64,000 nt of DNA from Bog-473 sp963788125. GTDB taxonomy: Bacteria; Actinomycetota; Acidimicrobiia; Acidimicrobiales; RAAP-2. Position numbers and translations under genes: made by a program. The DNA is taken from positions 496,001 to 560,000 of the forward strand of contig CAWBFN010000002.1 of the NCBI GenBank assembly GCA_963788125.1. Direction: 5' to 3'. Below, piece after piece: positions 1 through 8,931 of this stretch (its first letter is position 1; every line of letters begins with the position of its first letter). The notes beneath the pieces are model-generated. The model searched no databases. It was not told the DNA's origin and was given only the letters and a program-made list of their open reading frames with translations.

Positions 1-17
1 CGGCTCGGTCCTGGACC

Positions 18-584
18 CTATCGGCCGGGGGCCGGCCCGGGTTGCGTCACCGCCTTTTCATTGCGCGCCACCCCTTCGTCGACTTCTTTTGCGGACTCCT
101 GGACGGCCTTGTCCACATCCTTGGCCTTCACATCGAGTTCCTTGGCCACGCGCTTCTCCGCCTTCAGCTCGGCCTTTTCCAGGGCCTGCTCCAGCCTGCT
201 CTCCCCGACGATGACGAGGGCCGCCTGCCCTTCGTCGATGACGTCGCCTAACTCCTTGACGTCCGCCCGGGACATGCCTCGCCACAGGTGCCCGCTCACC
301 CCGCCCACCGCCGCTCCGACGATGGCTGTCCCGATGATGGAAGGGGGGAACAGGATGCCGATGACCGCTCCGGCGGCGGCGCCACCCCACGCCAGATGCC
401 GGGTCGCCATCTCGTCCTTGTTCACGTGCACCTTGCCGGACTGATCCTTGGTCACCACCGCAGCGTCATAGGTGCCGATCGCGCCGGCCAGGTGGAGGTC
501 CTTGACGAGGTCGTAGTCGTACCGTGCGCTCTCCTCATCGGGGTAGGTGCCGATGAAGAGGAAGACGCTGTCGGGCTTCGCCAT
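18..584 (-). CDS. DUF1269-like membrane-associated stress protein
   Basis: This 188-residue protein resembles the DUF1269 family of small proteins with a glycine/alanine-rich hydrophobic hairpin. Residues about 66-100 form the hydrophobic stretch (GGAAAGAVIGILFPPSIIG and following), which could span or dip into the membrane. The N-terminal part (FLFIGTYPDEESARYDYDLV) is the usual opening of this family. The last 55 residues are a charged, Lys/Glu-rich helix with coiled-coil character. Family members are often stress-induced, but no biochemical role is established. The gene stands alone, with a 261-base gap before the divergent aquaporin gene. That gap holds a GGCGG/CCGCC hairpin at about 696-710 but no promoter I can defend. 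Confidence 0.7.
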   Translation of the reverse strand: MAKPDSVFLFIGTYPDEESARYDYDLVKDLHLAGAIGTYDAAVVTKDQSGKVHVNKDEMATRHLAWGGAAAGAVIGILFPPSIIGTAIVGAAVGGVSGHLWRGMSRADVKELGDVIDEGQAALVIVGESRLEQALEKAELKAEKRVAKELDVKAKDVDKAVQESAKEVDEGVARNEKAVTQPGPAPGR

Positions 585-845
585 GTCGCTGCTCCCGTTC
601 TCTCTTTTTCGTTCGTTTCAGGCGGCTCGATGGTAGACGAGTCGTCTGTGGAACGCCCTCGGGGCACCCCGGCCGTCGACTGACTCCTCACGGCTGGCGG
701 TTTGGCCGCCGGAGGAGCCTCAATCGGGGAGGCGGCCGCAGCAGGATCGTGCTAAGTAGAAACGCCAGGGCGTCGGTGCCGGGGTCGGCCACGGGAGCAG
801 TGACGGGCAGGGCATTCCGAAGATGGTCGACAAAGTGAGGCGACG

Positions 846-1691
846 ATGACTAGTGGACAGCAGGTCCCCTCGCCCGGCCCGCCCGGCCCGCCCGGCCCGC
901 TCGGCCCGCTCGCTCGCTACGAGCAGGGCGTGATCGACCGCATCGCAGACTTCAACGATCCGAGCCAGGAGTGGCGTCGGTTGTTCTCCGAGCTTCTCGG
1001 CACGTTCTTTTTGGTCCTGGTCGCCGCCGGAGGAGGCATGATGGGACACGCCTTCCCGGGCACGATCAGTCGCACCGCAGCTGTCGTAGCCCCAGCTCTG
1101 ATGGTCATGGCCATCATCTTGTTCATGGGCAAGGTGTCCGGTGCCCACCTCAATCCGGCGGTCAGCATCGCGTTCGCCCTCCGGCGCGACTTCCCCTGGT
1201 GGCGGGTACCCGGGTACGTCGTCACGCAACTGGTCGGGGCGACCTTGGCCGCCCTGTTCCTGCGCGGTGTGATCAAGGTCTCGGCCATGTACGGGTCCAA
1301 CTATCCGGCCCACGGCTACTCCAACCTGGCGGCGTTCTGGATGGAGCTGATATTGACCATGGGGCTGGTCAGCGTCATCCTGGGCACTGCCTCGGGGGCA
1401 CAGAACATCGGCATTTTCGGTGCGCTGGGGGTCGGTGGCTACATCGCCTTGGCCGGTCTTTGGGGGAGCCCGATCTCCGGTGCCTCCATGAACCCGGCTC
1501 GTACCTTCGGGCCCGATCTGGTATCGACCACCTTCACGGGGTACTGGGTCTACATCGCCGGTCCGATCGCCGGTGCCGTCCTTGCCGTGGGCATCGCCTT
1601 CGTGTTGCGGGGCAAGGGCGGTGGGAAGGCGGGCTCGGAGGCCGCGCAAGGAGACCTGTTCGTCCACGCGTACGAGGCGGGCAAGTCCTGA
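846..1691 (+). CDS. MIP-family aquaporin / glycerol channel
   Basis: This is a membrane channel for water or small neutral solutes. Both hallmark half-helix motifs are present: HLNPAV near residue 102 and SMNPAR near residue 216. About six hydrophobic segments surround them, in a 281-residue chain of normal family length. The region just after the second NPA (NPARTFGPDLV) is closer to aquaporins than to glycerol facilitators, which usually have Asp at the position after NPAR. Substrate choice is inferred. The N-terminus is unusual: residues 8-20 are a Pro-Gly run (PGPPGPPGPLGPL) encoded by a GC-only DNA repeat. A purine-rich GAGGCGACG sequence precedes the ATG. The next gene starts 32 bases downstream and may be cotranscribed. 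Confidence 0.9.
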   Translation: MTSGQQVPSPGPPGPPGPLGPLARYEQGVIDRIADFNDPSQEWRRLFSELLGTFFLVLVAAGGGMMGHAFPGTISRTAAVVAPALMVMAIILFMGKVSGAHLNPAVSIAFALRRDFPWWRVPGYVVTQLVGATLAALFLRGVIKVSAMYGSNYPAHGYSNLAAFWMELILTMGLVSVILGTASGAQNIGIFGALGVGGYIALAGLWGSPISGASMNPARTFGPDLVSTTFTGYWVYIAGPIAGAVLAVGIAFVLRGKGGGKAGSEAAQGDLFVHAYEAGKS

Positions 1692-1723
1692 TGGCGATGG
1701 CGTAAGGGCGGTAGGGTCCGGGC

Positions 1724-2569
1724 ATGGCACCCCCGGGGCGAGGTATCTCGGCCTGCACCACGATGGCTTGGGATTGGGATCTGCTCGGGTGCATCGAGGC
1801 CTGGACGCGCGCCGGCGTGCGGGGCATCGGAGTGGGCCTTCCACAGTTCGAACACGCCGGCCGCGAGCGCGCCATGCGAGAACTGCGCGCCAGCGGGCTG
1901 ACCGTCTCCGACTTCCAGGGGGTGTACCTCTACGACCTGACCGACCCGGCTCACTTCCCCACGCGGCAGGAGCAGGCACTCCACTACCTCGACATCGCCG
2001 CCGAGCTCGGAGCGGACTGCGTGACGGCCGAGGTGGCGCCACGGGGCGAGCTCTCCTGGGATGAGGCGGCGCGCCATGTCGTCGAGCAGACCGTTGCCGT
2101 GCTACCAGAGATACGGGCCCGCAACCTGCGCTTGGCGATTGAGCCGGTCCACCCCATCCGCCAGGATGTCTCGTTCATCAACATGGCGGCTGACGCGGTC
2201 GAGATCGTGCGTCGCGTGGACGACCCCTCCTTCGGCTACCTGTTTGACACCTATCACCTGTGGTGGCAGCGCGGTATAGAAGAGCTCGCTCGCGACAGTG
2301 CCGATCACGTGTTCTGCGTGCAGGTGAGCGACCACAAGGCGGTGACCCTCCGTACCCAGGATCGTGCGATGCCGGGTCAGGGGATCATCCCGCTCCATCG
2401 CCTGCTGCAGGCTCTGGTCGACGGGGGGTACGCCGGTTGGTGGGAGCTCGAGGTGATCTCTGATCAAAACACCGCCATGGGCATAGACGTCGCGCTGCAG
2501 ACGGCCGTCCGGGGGCTCAATGAGGCGTGGGCTTCCGATCAGGGGTCAGCATCGGTTCCCGACAAATGA
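1724..2569 (+). CDS. sugar phosphate isomerase/epimerase-like TIM-barrel protein
   Basis: This 281-residue protein belongs to the AP-endonuclease-2/xylose-isomerase-like TIM-barrel superfamily. The metal-ligand pattern of the family is visible: Glu in LAIEPVHP near residue 143, Asp-x-x-His in FDTYH near residue 176, His in QVSDHK near residue 205, and a late Glu in WWELEVIS near residue 243. Relatives include hydroxypyruvate isomerase, inosose dehydratase and sugar epimerases. The substrate cannot be told from sequence, and the neighbours (aquaporin, SDR) do not fix a pathway. The ATG follows the aquaporin stop by 32 bases, so the two may be cotranscribed. Confidence 0.75.
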   Translation: MAPPGRGISACTTMAWDWDLLGCIEAWTRAGVRGIGVGLPQFEHAGRERAMRELRASGLTVSDFQGVYLYDLTDPAHFPTRQEQALHYLDIAAELGADCVTAEVAPRGELSWDEAARHVVEQTVAVLPEIRARNLRLAIEPVHPIRQDVSFINMAADAVEIVRRVDDPSFGYLFDTYHLWWQRGIEELARDSADHVFCVQVSDHKAVTLRTQDRAMPGQGIIPLHRLLQALVDGGYAGWWELEVISDQNTAMGIDVALQTAVRGLNEAWASDQGSASVPDK

Positions 2570-2606
2570 CGAATAGGGTCTTCGGGGCGGCCCACCGATG
2601 GCTCGC

Positions 2607-3440
2607 TCAGGCCGGCCAGCCGGCCAACAGATGCAGCTCCCGGCAGACGTCCTGGGCCTCGATGTTGCGGCCATTGGGCTCCGCGGCGGCGGGGTCGGTC
2701 ACCAGCCAGGCGACGACCGCTCCGACCACGTCGGGCGGAGCGCCGGTGGTCGCGTCGAACGAGAAGTTGCCCATGTCCTGGAACATGCGCTCCGTGGCGA
2801 TGAATCCGGGCTGGACGTTGTAGGCGCGGATGCCCTTTCCTCCCAGCTCGAGGGCGAGGATGCCGGCGATGCGCTGTAGCGCTCCCTTGCTGATGGCGTA
2901 GCCGAGGCCCCAGCCGCCCTCGCCGGCCGGGGCGGGCGGATCGTTATACGCGGCACCCGAAGAGATGTTGACGACGGTGCCCGAACCCCGATCGAGCATT
3001 CCCGGCAGGAGGCGCTTGGTGAGGGCGAGAGGTGACATCACGTTGGCCTCCAGGTGAAGGTCGAGGAGCTCGAGTGGGGTGTCCTCGAAGCGGTCCATGT
3101 GGCCCGGCCCGATGTAGCGGCCGTTGTTCACCAACAGATCGACCGCACCCCATTCTTTCAGGACGGTGTCGGCGGCGGCGATCACAGATGCCCGGTCGGT
3201 GAGGTCGGCCGGGATACTGAGTGCGCGCACACCGGCCTCCTCCACGAGCTCGGCCGTCGCGGAGAGCGATCCCGGCAAGGCGGTCGTGTCCGAGCGGCTC
3301 ATGGTGGAGGAGTGCTCCCGCTCCTCGCCCTCGTTGACGGTGCGGGCGGTGAGCGCAACATCGAACCCCGCTCGAGCGAGGTGCACGGCGATCGCCTTGC
3401 CGATGCCTCGGCTTGATCCGGTGACGAACGCGGTGGGCAT
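2607..3440 (-). CDS. short-chain dehydrogenase/reductase
   Basis: This is an NAD(P)-dependent oxidoreductase of the classical SDR family, 277 residues long. The cofactor motif TGSSRGIG sits at residues 6-13. A NNG motif (LLVNNGRYIG, in place of the usual NNAG) follows, then the catalytic Ser in VVNISSGAA and the YAISK catalytic Tyr-Lys pair near residues 179-183. The loop between residues 35 and 60 is longer than usual and rich in Ser/Glu. The C-terminal PGFIATERM segment is typical of the substrate-binding region. The gene is convergent with the preceding isomerase gene. Substrate unknown. Confidence 0.85.
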   Translation of the reverse strand: MPTAFVTGSSRGIGKAIAVHLARAGFDVALTARTVNEGEEREHSSTMSRSDTTALPGSLSATAELVEEAGVRALSIPADLTDRASVIAAADTVLKEWGAVDLLVNNGRYIGPGHMDRFEDTPLELLDLHLEANVMSPLALTKRLLPGMLDRGSGTVVNISSGAAYNDPPAPAGEGGWGLGYAISKGALQRIAGILALELGGKGIRAYNVQPGFIATERMFQDMGNFSFDATTGAPPDVVGAVVAWLVTDPAAAEPNGRNIEAQDVCRELHLLAGWPA

Positions 3441-3574
3441 GTGACCGATCTCCTTTGACGAGTGGTGGAGACGTTATGCCCTGAGTGGGTCCGAGGCGAC
3501 TGCTCGGGCAACGAGCCCACCGAGTGGCTATGGTCACTGCACGCATCGGGGCCACAGGGGAAGGGACCTGCAAC

Positions 3575-3967
3575 GTGCAACACCTAGAAGTTGGCTTGGT
3601 CGGCGCGGACGATACCCTGGTCGACTTCTACGCCGCGGTCTTCGAGATGGAGAAGCTCCCGGCGATGCAGGCGGGCCCCGGGGTCGTGCATCGCCTGCAG
3701 GGGCCGGGCGTGGTGATCAAGGTGATGGTGCCGTCAGAAGCACCCACTCCGGCGCAGCCGGTCGAACCCTTCTTCGCGATGACCGGCCTGCGCTACGTGA
3801 CGATCTACGACGCCGATCTCGATGCGGTGGTCGAACGAGCCGTCGCTCGTGGAGGGAGTGTGCGGCACGGCCCCACGGAGCTAGGTCCCGGCGTGCGCAT
3901 CGTCGTTCTCTCCGATCCCGACCGCAACGTTATTGAGGTGGTCGAGGTGAACCGGCCTCCGAGCTAG
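3575..3967 (+). CDS. VOC/glyoxalase-family protein
   Basis: This is a one-module vicinal-oxygen-chelate protein of 130 residues, starting at the GTG at 3575. That start is preferred because GGGGAAGGGA lies about eight bases upstream and the fold begins immediately (QHLEVGLVGADDTLVDFY). An in-frame ATG at 3485 would add 30 residues without family character. The paired beta-alpha-beta units end in LSDPDRNVIEVVEV, the typical metal-site strand of the family. Substrate unknown. The last 38 bases overlap the 3' end of the convergent AraC-type regulator gene. Confidence 0.75.
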   Translation: MQHLEVGLVGADDTLVDFYAAVFEMEKLPAMQAGPGVVHRLQGPGVVIKVMVPSEAPTPAQPVEPFFAMTGLRYVTIYDADLDAVVERAVARGGSVRHGPTELGPGVRIVVLSDPDRNVIEVVEVNRPPS

Positions 3968-4808
3968 AGACCGCCACCCGTCGACGGTACGAGGACGGCG
4001 TCTCGCCGGTGTAGCGGCCGAAGGCGCGGGCGAAGGCGCTGACGCTTTCGAAGCCCACGCTCGTGGACACCTCGAGCACGCTCGGTCGCGGTTCGGCCAG
4101 CAGTGCCATGGCCCGCAGGAGCCGGCTGGTGAGAAGGTACTGACGCCACGACATGCCGACGGAGCTCGAGAAGGCCCGGCGCAGCGACCGCTCCGAGACC
4201 CCCACGGCGCGGCACACGTCCCCCAGCACGACGGAGTCGAGGTGAGCGTTGGTGTAGGCCATCACCGCGACGAGCAGAGGATCGGAGCTGGTCGGCAGGG
4301 AGAGCGGGGTCTCCCGGTCGAGCCATTCGAGGACGAGGTTGGCCAGGGTCTCGAAGAATGCGTCCGCCACCGGGTCGTTGGCGGGTCGGCTGATCGGCCA
4401 GCGGCCACCGTAAATGAGCATCTCCCTGATCACCGGTGCGGCCGCCAGAATGCGGGCCCGCCCACCCGGGGCGGCGATCATCGAGGGGTCGAAGAAGACC
4501 GATATCGTCCGCACGTGACGAAGGGTGGTGCAGTGCGACAGCCCGGCGGGGATCCACACCGCCTGCTGGGGTGGCAGGAGGTAGTGGGCAGTTTCGGTCT
4601 CCACCTCCACCACCCCGGCGAGGGCGTACTCCACCTGATGGAGTTGGTGGGAGTGCCAACCGGTGATCACCTCGTCGCCCGCGCAGAAGGGGTAGGTCCC
4701 GGCACGTACCGGGGACCCCTCGCGCAGATCAATCGGGCTGATCGTGGCCGCTGAGGGCAGAAAGTTGGCCGGACGCGCAGAGACGGGCACGCGCAGAACC
4801 TTAATCAT
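3930..4808 (-). CDS. AraC-family transcriptional regulator
   Basis: This 292-residue regulator has an N-terminal cupin-like sensor half (GWHSHQLHQVEYALAG and AVWIPAGLSHCT, residues about 45-100) and a C-terminal double helix-turn-helix AraC domain (about 195-285). The C-terminal half includes GVSERSLRRAF and the second-HTH signature VGFESVSAFARAFGRYTG. Its ATG at 4808 lies only six bases from the divergent methyltransferase ATG at 4815. The two genes must therefore have promoters inside each other or use other starts. An in-frame GTG slightly downstream is an alternative start. Local autoregulation or control of the methyltransferase is plausible but inferred. Confidence 0.85.
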   Translation of the reverse strand: MIKVLRVPVSARPANFLPSAATISPIDLREGSPVRAGTYPFCAGDEVITGWHSHQLHQVEYALAGVVEVETETAHYLLPPQQAVWIPAGLSHCTTLRHVRTISVFFDPSMIAAPGGRARILAAAPVIREMLIYGGRWPISRPANDPVADAFFETLANLVLEWLDRETPLSLPTSSDPLLVAVMAYTNAHLDSVVLGDVCRAVGVSERSLRRAFSSSVGMSWRQYLLTSRLLRAMALLAEPRPSVLEVSTSVGFESVSAFARAFGRYTGETPSSYRRRVAVSSSEAGSPRPPQ

Positions 4809-4814
4809 GCTCTG

Positions 4815-5396
4815 ATGAACAAGTCCCACCTTGAGTTCCTGGCCAGTCCGGAATGGGCCGCCATGCTGCAGGCCGATCTGCTGCCCTGGCTCAGCACGGC
4901 GGCGGATCTGGGCGACGATGTGCTCGAGGTGGGCCCCGGCCCGGGGTTGACCACCGACCTGCTGCGCTCTCGGACGGCCCGTGTCACCTGCGTGGAGATC
5001 GACGAACCTCTGGCCGACGCCCTGACGGACCGGTTGGCTGGCACCAACGTGGAGGTCATCCACGGTGACGCCACCGCGACCGGGCTCGACGACGATCGCT
5101 TCTCGGCGGCCACCTGCTTCGCCATGCTGCATCATGTGCCGTCGACCGAGCTTCAGGATCAGGTGTTCGCCGAGGTGCACCGCGTACTCCGTCCCGGAGG
5201 GGTCTTCCTGGGCACCGACAGCCTCGACGTCGAACCGATCCGGATCGGTCACCTCGACGACACCTTCGTGCCCATCGACCCGGCGACCTTCCCCGCCCGG
5301 TTGGAGGCGGCCGGATTCGTCGACGTGTCGACCATTGAGCACGGTGAGTACGGCTTTCGCTTCCTGGCCCGAAAACCGGGATCCCGGAGCCCGTGA
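4815..5396 (+). CDS. class I SAM-dependent methyltransferase
   Basis: This is a 193-residue Rossmann-fold methyltransferase. SAM-binding motif I is VLEVGPGPGLTTDLL (residues about 36-50), an acidic residue follows in VEIDEPLA, and motif III/IV regions are seen in CFAMLHHVP and VLRPGGVFLG. The N-terminus MNKSHLEFLASPEWA fits related actinobacterial proteins, which supports this ATG. No Shine-Dalgarno sequence is visible, and the divergent AraC start is only six bases away, so translation may be nearly leaderless. The acceptor substrate is not recognisable. Confidence 0.85.
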   Translation: MNKSHLEFLASPEWAAMLQADLLPWLSTAADLGDDVLEVGPGPGLTTDLLRSRTARVTCVEIDEPLADALTDRLAGTNVEVIHGDATATGLDDDRFSAATCFAMLHHVPSTELQDQVFAEVHRVLRPGGVFLGTDSLDVEPIRIGHLDDTFVPIDPATFPARLEAAGFVDVSTIEHGEYGFRFLARKPGSRSP

Positions 5397-5453
5397 GCAC
5401 GAGCTCGTGGGCGGTGGTGGCACCCCCGGGGCGAACCATGCTCGAATCGCTCG

Positions 5454-6263
5454 GTGACCCGGATCTCTCGAGCCGACATGGCGGAGGCGGTAGACCGTCT
5501 CACCGCGGCGGGCTGCGTGGCCCCCGGCGAAGAGGCCGAGGAGCTCGCGGCCGCTGCCCGCGGTGATGCCGCGCGACTGGCGGCCCTCCTGCAGCGTCGA
5601 TCGGCGGGCGAGCCGCTCGCGTGGGTCACCGGAACGTCGGTCTTCTGCGGGTGCGCCATCGCCGTCTCCCCCGGTGTCTACGTGCCGCGCTGGCAGAGCG
5701 AGCCGCTGGCCGAACGCGCCGCGGCGCTTCTCCCGGTTACCGGTCGGGCCATCGACCTGGGCACCGGAAGCGGCGCGGTGGGGTGCGTGCTCCTCGCTCG
5801 TCGCCCGGGCGCCTCGGTCCTGGGCACCGAGTGCGACCCGGTGGCGGCCCGCTGCGCGCGGGGCAACGGCGTCACGGTAGCGGAGGGGGACCTCTTCGAG
5901 GGCGTGCCGACGGCGTGGCGGGGAACGGTCGACGTGGTGGTCGCCGTCCTCCCCTACGTCCCGACGGGTGAGCTCGCCTACCTTCCACGTGACGTGCGGG
6001 CCTTTGAACCGGCGGCGGCGCTCGACGGAGGCAACGGTGGCCTCGCCGTGATCCGTCGGGCGGTGCGCCAGGCTCCGGGATGGCTGCGCCACGGGGGCCA
6101 TGTGCTCGTGGAGATCGGTGGGGATCAGTCCGACGTCCTGGCCGCCATCCTCGAAGCCGAAGGGTTCGTGGACGTCGGTGTCATGACCGACGAGGACGGA
6201 GACCCGAGGGGCGTCGTGGCCCGGTACACCGGCGGCCTGGTCGACGACCCCCTGGGGCTATGA
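5454..6263 (+). CDS. PrmC/HemK-like protein with lost catalytic Asn
   Basis: This 269-residue protein matches the protein-(N5)-glutamine methyltransferase fold: a helical N-terminal domain, PRWQSEPLAE, the SAM loop IDLGTGSGAVGCVLL (residues about 100-114), and the C-terminal GGNGGLAVIRRAV segment. PrmC-type enzymes carry NPPY, or NAPY in a common actinobacterial subgroup. Here residues 165-168 read VLPY (codons at 5946-5957), so the catalytic Asn is Val. The protein may have changed chemistry or lost activity. It is unlikely to be the housekeeping release-factor methyltransferase. It starts with GTG, and its end overlaps the convergent carboxypeptidase gene by six bases. Confidence 0.75.
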   Translation: MTRISRADMAEAVDRLTAAGCVAPGEEAEELAAAARGDAARLAALLQRRSAGEPLAWVTGTSVFCGCAIAVSPGVYVPRWQSEPLAERAAALLPVTGRAIDLGTGSGAVGCVLLARRPGASVLGTECDPVAARCARGNGVTVAEGDLFEGVPTAWRGTVDVVVAVLPYVPTGELAYLPRDVRAFEPAAALDGGNGGLAVIRRAVRQAPGWLRHGGHVLVEIGGDQSDVLAAILEAEGFVDVGVMTDEDGDPRGVVARYTGGLVDDPLGL

Positions 6264-7523
6264 GCGCGTTAGGCGCCAGATAACCGATGGTCCAGCGAGG
6301 GGGTGCGACGCCCGCAGCACCACGCCGACATCCCGGCCACCCAGATCGACCTCGAGCACGCCGATGCGGGAGCCCCGGGCGATGACCGGCGGCAACGTAC
6401 CGACGACCACGTGCGTCGGCACGCGCAGGCCGGGCCAGGCGAGGATAGTCGGTGGCTGCGCGGCGCTCACGTCGACGGATGCGCCCCACGGAGCCACGAT
6501 CCGCCCGACGAGGAGCCCGGCAGGGACGACGGGGTCTCGTGTCACGGCGGCGAACGCCGCCTGGGCCAGGTTCTCCGCAGCGTCGAGGGCGGCGGTGATC
6601 GGGCTGGAGGTCCCCTGTCCCAGTATCGCCCCCACGATGGACACCATCGTGCCGTCGACGCTGCGCCGGGCTTCGAAGAGAAAGCATCCACCGGCCGCGG
6701 CGTCCGAGCCGGTCTTGATACCGACGATCCCGTCGTGGCCCAGCGCGTAGTCGAAGTTGATGACGCGTCCCGCCACCGGGAGGGTGGCCTCCCCCATGGA
6801 CGCCACACCTGCGAAGGCCGGTATCGCCATGGCGGCCTCTCCGAGCCGGATCAGGTCGGCCGGCGTGCTGACCGATCCCGGGTCCAGTCCGCTGACGTCG
6901 TCGAAGTGGGTGGTGTCGAGACCGAGGCTCTGCGCTGCCGCGTTCATCTTGGCGACAAATGCGGTCGTGCTGCCGGCGTCCCAGTCGGCGAGCATGACGG
7001 CGATGTCGTTGCCCGAAGGGATGAGCAGGCCCTCGAGAGCCTCAACCTCTGTCAGGGTCTCCCCGCTCGTCACCTGGACCACCGACTGCTGGGTCAGCAG
7101 TCCGGCCTGATAGGCGGCGACGGTCGCCGCGTCCACCGGAACGTCCGGCCCCGTGGCGCCGGTCACGAGCGGGTGGTCTTTGAGGACGACGTAGGCCGTC
7201 ATCACCTTGGTGATGCTGGCGATGGGAGCCGGACGGCTGCTGCCGGAGTGACCGAGACTTCCCACGCCCTGTAGCGCCAGCGCGGCGGAGCCCGCCGTCG
7301 GCCACGGCAGTGAGGGTGGGGATCCGGCCAGGCGCACCACATCGGGCATGGTCGTCCGGAAGCTCGCCGCGGGGGCCGGGCGGGACAACTGCAGCCCGAC
7401 GCCGACCCCGATCGCCACGACCAGCAGGGCAATCGCCGATCCGAACAGGTAGCGCCGCCGGCGTCCGGTGCGTGGGCGAGCGGCGTGCTCCGGACCAGTC
7501 CTCGACGAGCGGCTCCTGGTCAT
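6258..7523 (-). CDS. D-alanyl-D-alanine carboxypeptidase (peptidase S11)
   Basis: This is a penicillin-binding-protein-like serine peptidase that trims peptidoglycan stem peptides. An Arg-rich cytoplasmic tail is followed by a signal anchor at residues about 26-48 (YLFGSAIALLVVAIGVGVGL). The three active-site motifs are present: SxxK as SITK near 101-104, SxN as SGN near 168-170, and KTG near 269-271. At 421 residues it is of normal length and has a beta-rich C-terminal domain typical of PBP5-type enzymes. No C-terminal amphipathic anchor is obvious. It acts outside the membrane. Confidence 0.9.
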   Translation of the reverse strand: MTRSRSSRTGPEHAARPRTGRRRRYLFGSAIALLVVAIGVGVGLQLSRPAPAASFRTTMPDVVRLAGSPPSLPWPTAGSAALALQGVGSLGHSGSSRPAPIASITKVMTAYVVLKDHPLVTGATGPDVPVDAATVAAYQAGLLTQQSVVQVTSGETLTEVEALEGLLIPSGNDIAVMLADWDAGSTTAFVAKMNAAAQSLGLDTTHFDDVSGLDPGSVSTPADLIRLGEAAMAIPAFAGVASMGEATLPVAGRVINFDYALGHDGIVGIKTGSDAAAGGCFLFEARRSVDGTMVSIVGAILGQGTSSPITAALDAAENLAQAAFAAVTRDPVVPAGLLVGRIVAPWGASVDVSAAQPPTILAWPGLRVPTHVVVGTLPPVIARGSRIGVLEVDLGGRDVGVVLRASHPLAGPSVIWRLTRS

Positions 7524-7638
7524 CCGGCCTCACAGTAGCGACTGCGTCCCCCCGGAACGGGGCGCGGGCCGCCGGTTGACGGCCCACCGGTTTGATGTCA
7601 ACCTACCTGGCACGAATAGTGTGGCAGGGGGACGGGGC

Positions 7639-8838
7639 GTGACGGTGGGTAGTTCGAGCGAGATCTACTACGACCCCTACGACGTGACGATCCACGACGA
7701 CCCCTACCCGACGTTCCGCCGGCTGCGGGAGGAGGCGCCGCTGTACTACAACGAGCGCTACGACTTCTATGCGTTGACCCGATTTCACGATGTCGAGCGG
7801 GGATTCGTCGACTACGAGACGTACAGCTCGGCCCGCGGCGGGGTCCTCGAGGCGATAAAGGCGGACTTCCATGCGCCGAGGGGCGTGTTCATCATGGAGG
7901 ATCCCCCCATGCACACCGCCCACCGCGGGGTGCTCTCACGTGTCTTTACGCCGCGGAAGATGAACGCCCTCGAGCCGCAGATCCGGCAGTACTGCGCCGA
8001 GGTCCTCGACCCGCTCGTGGGTGGCGACCGCTTCGACTTCGTCGCCGACCTCGGCGCCAAGATGCCCATGCGGGTGATCGGCATGCTGCTCGGGATCCCC
8101 GAGGAGGATCAGGAGGCGATCCGTCTTCGCGCCGATACGAGGCTGCGCCGCGAGCCGGGCAAGCCCATCCGCTACGCCCAACGACAGTTCACCGATGACG
8201 AGTTCTTCGGAGAGTACATCGACTGGCGGTCTGAACACCCCTCCGACGACCTGATGACCGAGCTCATTGAAGCGGAGTTCGAAGACGAGACCGCCACGGT
8301 TCGTCGCCTCACGCGAGAGGAGATCCTCACCTTCGTGAACGTCTTGGCCTCAGCGGGCAACGAGACCACGAACCGATTGATCGGCTGGACGGGCAAGGTC
8401 CTCGGTGACCACCCAGACCAGCGCCGGGAGCTGGTGGAGAAACGGTCCCTGATCCCCAATGCCATTGAGGAGATCCTGCGCTTCGAGCCGCCCTCCATCA
8501 ACGGGTGCCGATCGGTCACCCGGGACATCGAGCTCTACGGCCGGACGGTGCCGGCCGGGAGCGCCGTCATGCTCATCCGGGGAGCGGCGAACCGCGACCA
8601 CCGCGCCTTCCCGCCCGACGGCGACGTGTTCGACATCCACCGGGCGGTGGGCCACCACCTCACGTTCGGCTACGGCATCCACTTCTGCCTGGGCGCCGCC
8701 CTGGCCCGGCTGGAGGGACGGGTCGCCCTCGATGAGGTCCTGAACCGTTTCCCGGACTGGGATGTCGACGTGGCGGGGGCGGAGCTCGACTCCTCCGTGG
8801 TCCGGGGCTGGAAGGCGCTCCCGGTGTGCACGCCCTGA
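7639..8838 (+). CDS. cytochrome P450
   Basis: This soluble bacterial P450 monooxygenase has 399 residues from the GTG at 7639, which follows AGGGGGACGG at a suitable distance. The I-helix oxygen-activation motif AGNETT lies near residue 238, the K-helix ExxR is EILR near 277, and the heme loop FGYGIHFCLG is near 343-352 with Cys near 350 as the iron ligand. Redox partners are not encoded nearby. The acidic, Tyr-rich N-terminus (EIYYDPYDVTIHDDPYP) resembles actinobacterial P450s of the CYP123/125/142-like type, but the substrate (steroid, fatty acid or secondary metabolite) cannot be assigned. Confidence 0.92.
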   Translation: MTVGSSSEIYYDPYDVTIHDDPYPTFRRLREEAPLYYNERYDFYALTRFHDVERGFVDYETYSSARGGVLEAIKADFHAPRGVFIMEDPPMHTAHRGVLSRVFTPRKMNALEPQIRQYCAEVLDPLVGGDRFDFVADLGAKMPMRVIGMLLGIPEEDQEAIRLRADTRLRREPGKPIRYAQRQFTDDEFFGEYIDWRSEHPSDDLMTELIEAEFEDETATVRRLTREEILTFVNVLASAGNETTNRLIGWTGKVLGDHPDQRRELVEKRSLIPNAIEEILRFEPPSINGCRSVTRDIELYGRTVPAGSAVMLIRGAANRDHRAFPPDGDVFDIHRAVGHHLTFGYGIHFCLGAALARLEGRVALDEVLNRFPDWDVDVAGAELDSSVVRGWKALPVCTP

Positions 8839-8931
8839 ACCAGAGAGCTCGTTGCCCGGGCGACCGCTGACGCCGTCGAACTGACGTCGTCGAACGTGGC
8901 CGGGTCGACCCAGGCAGGCACGCCTTCTTCG

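Noticed and set aside
4805..6101. N-terminal extension of the AraC-type regulator up to 6101
   Set aside because: The extra 430 codons are an unrelated Arg/Gly/His-rich shadow of the two methyltransferase genes; the real domain begins near 4808.
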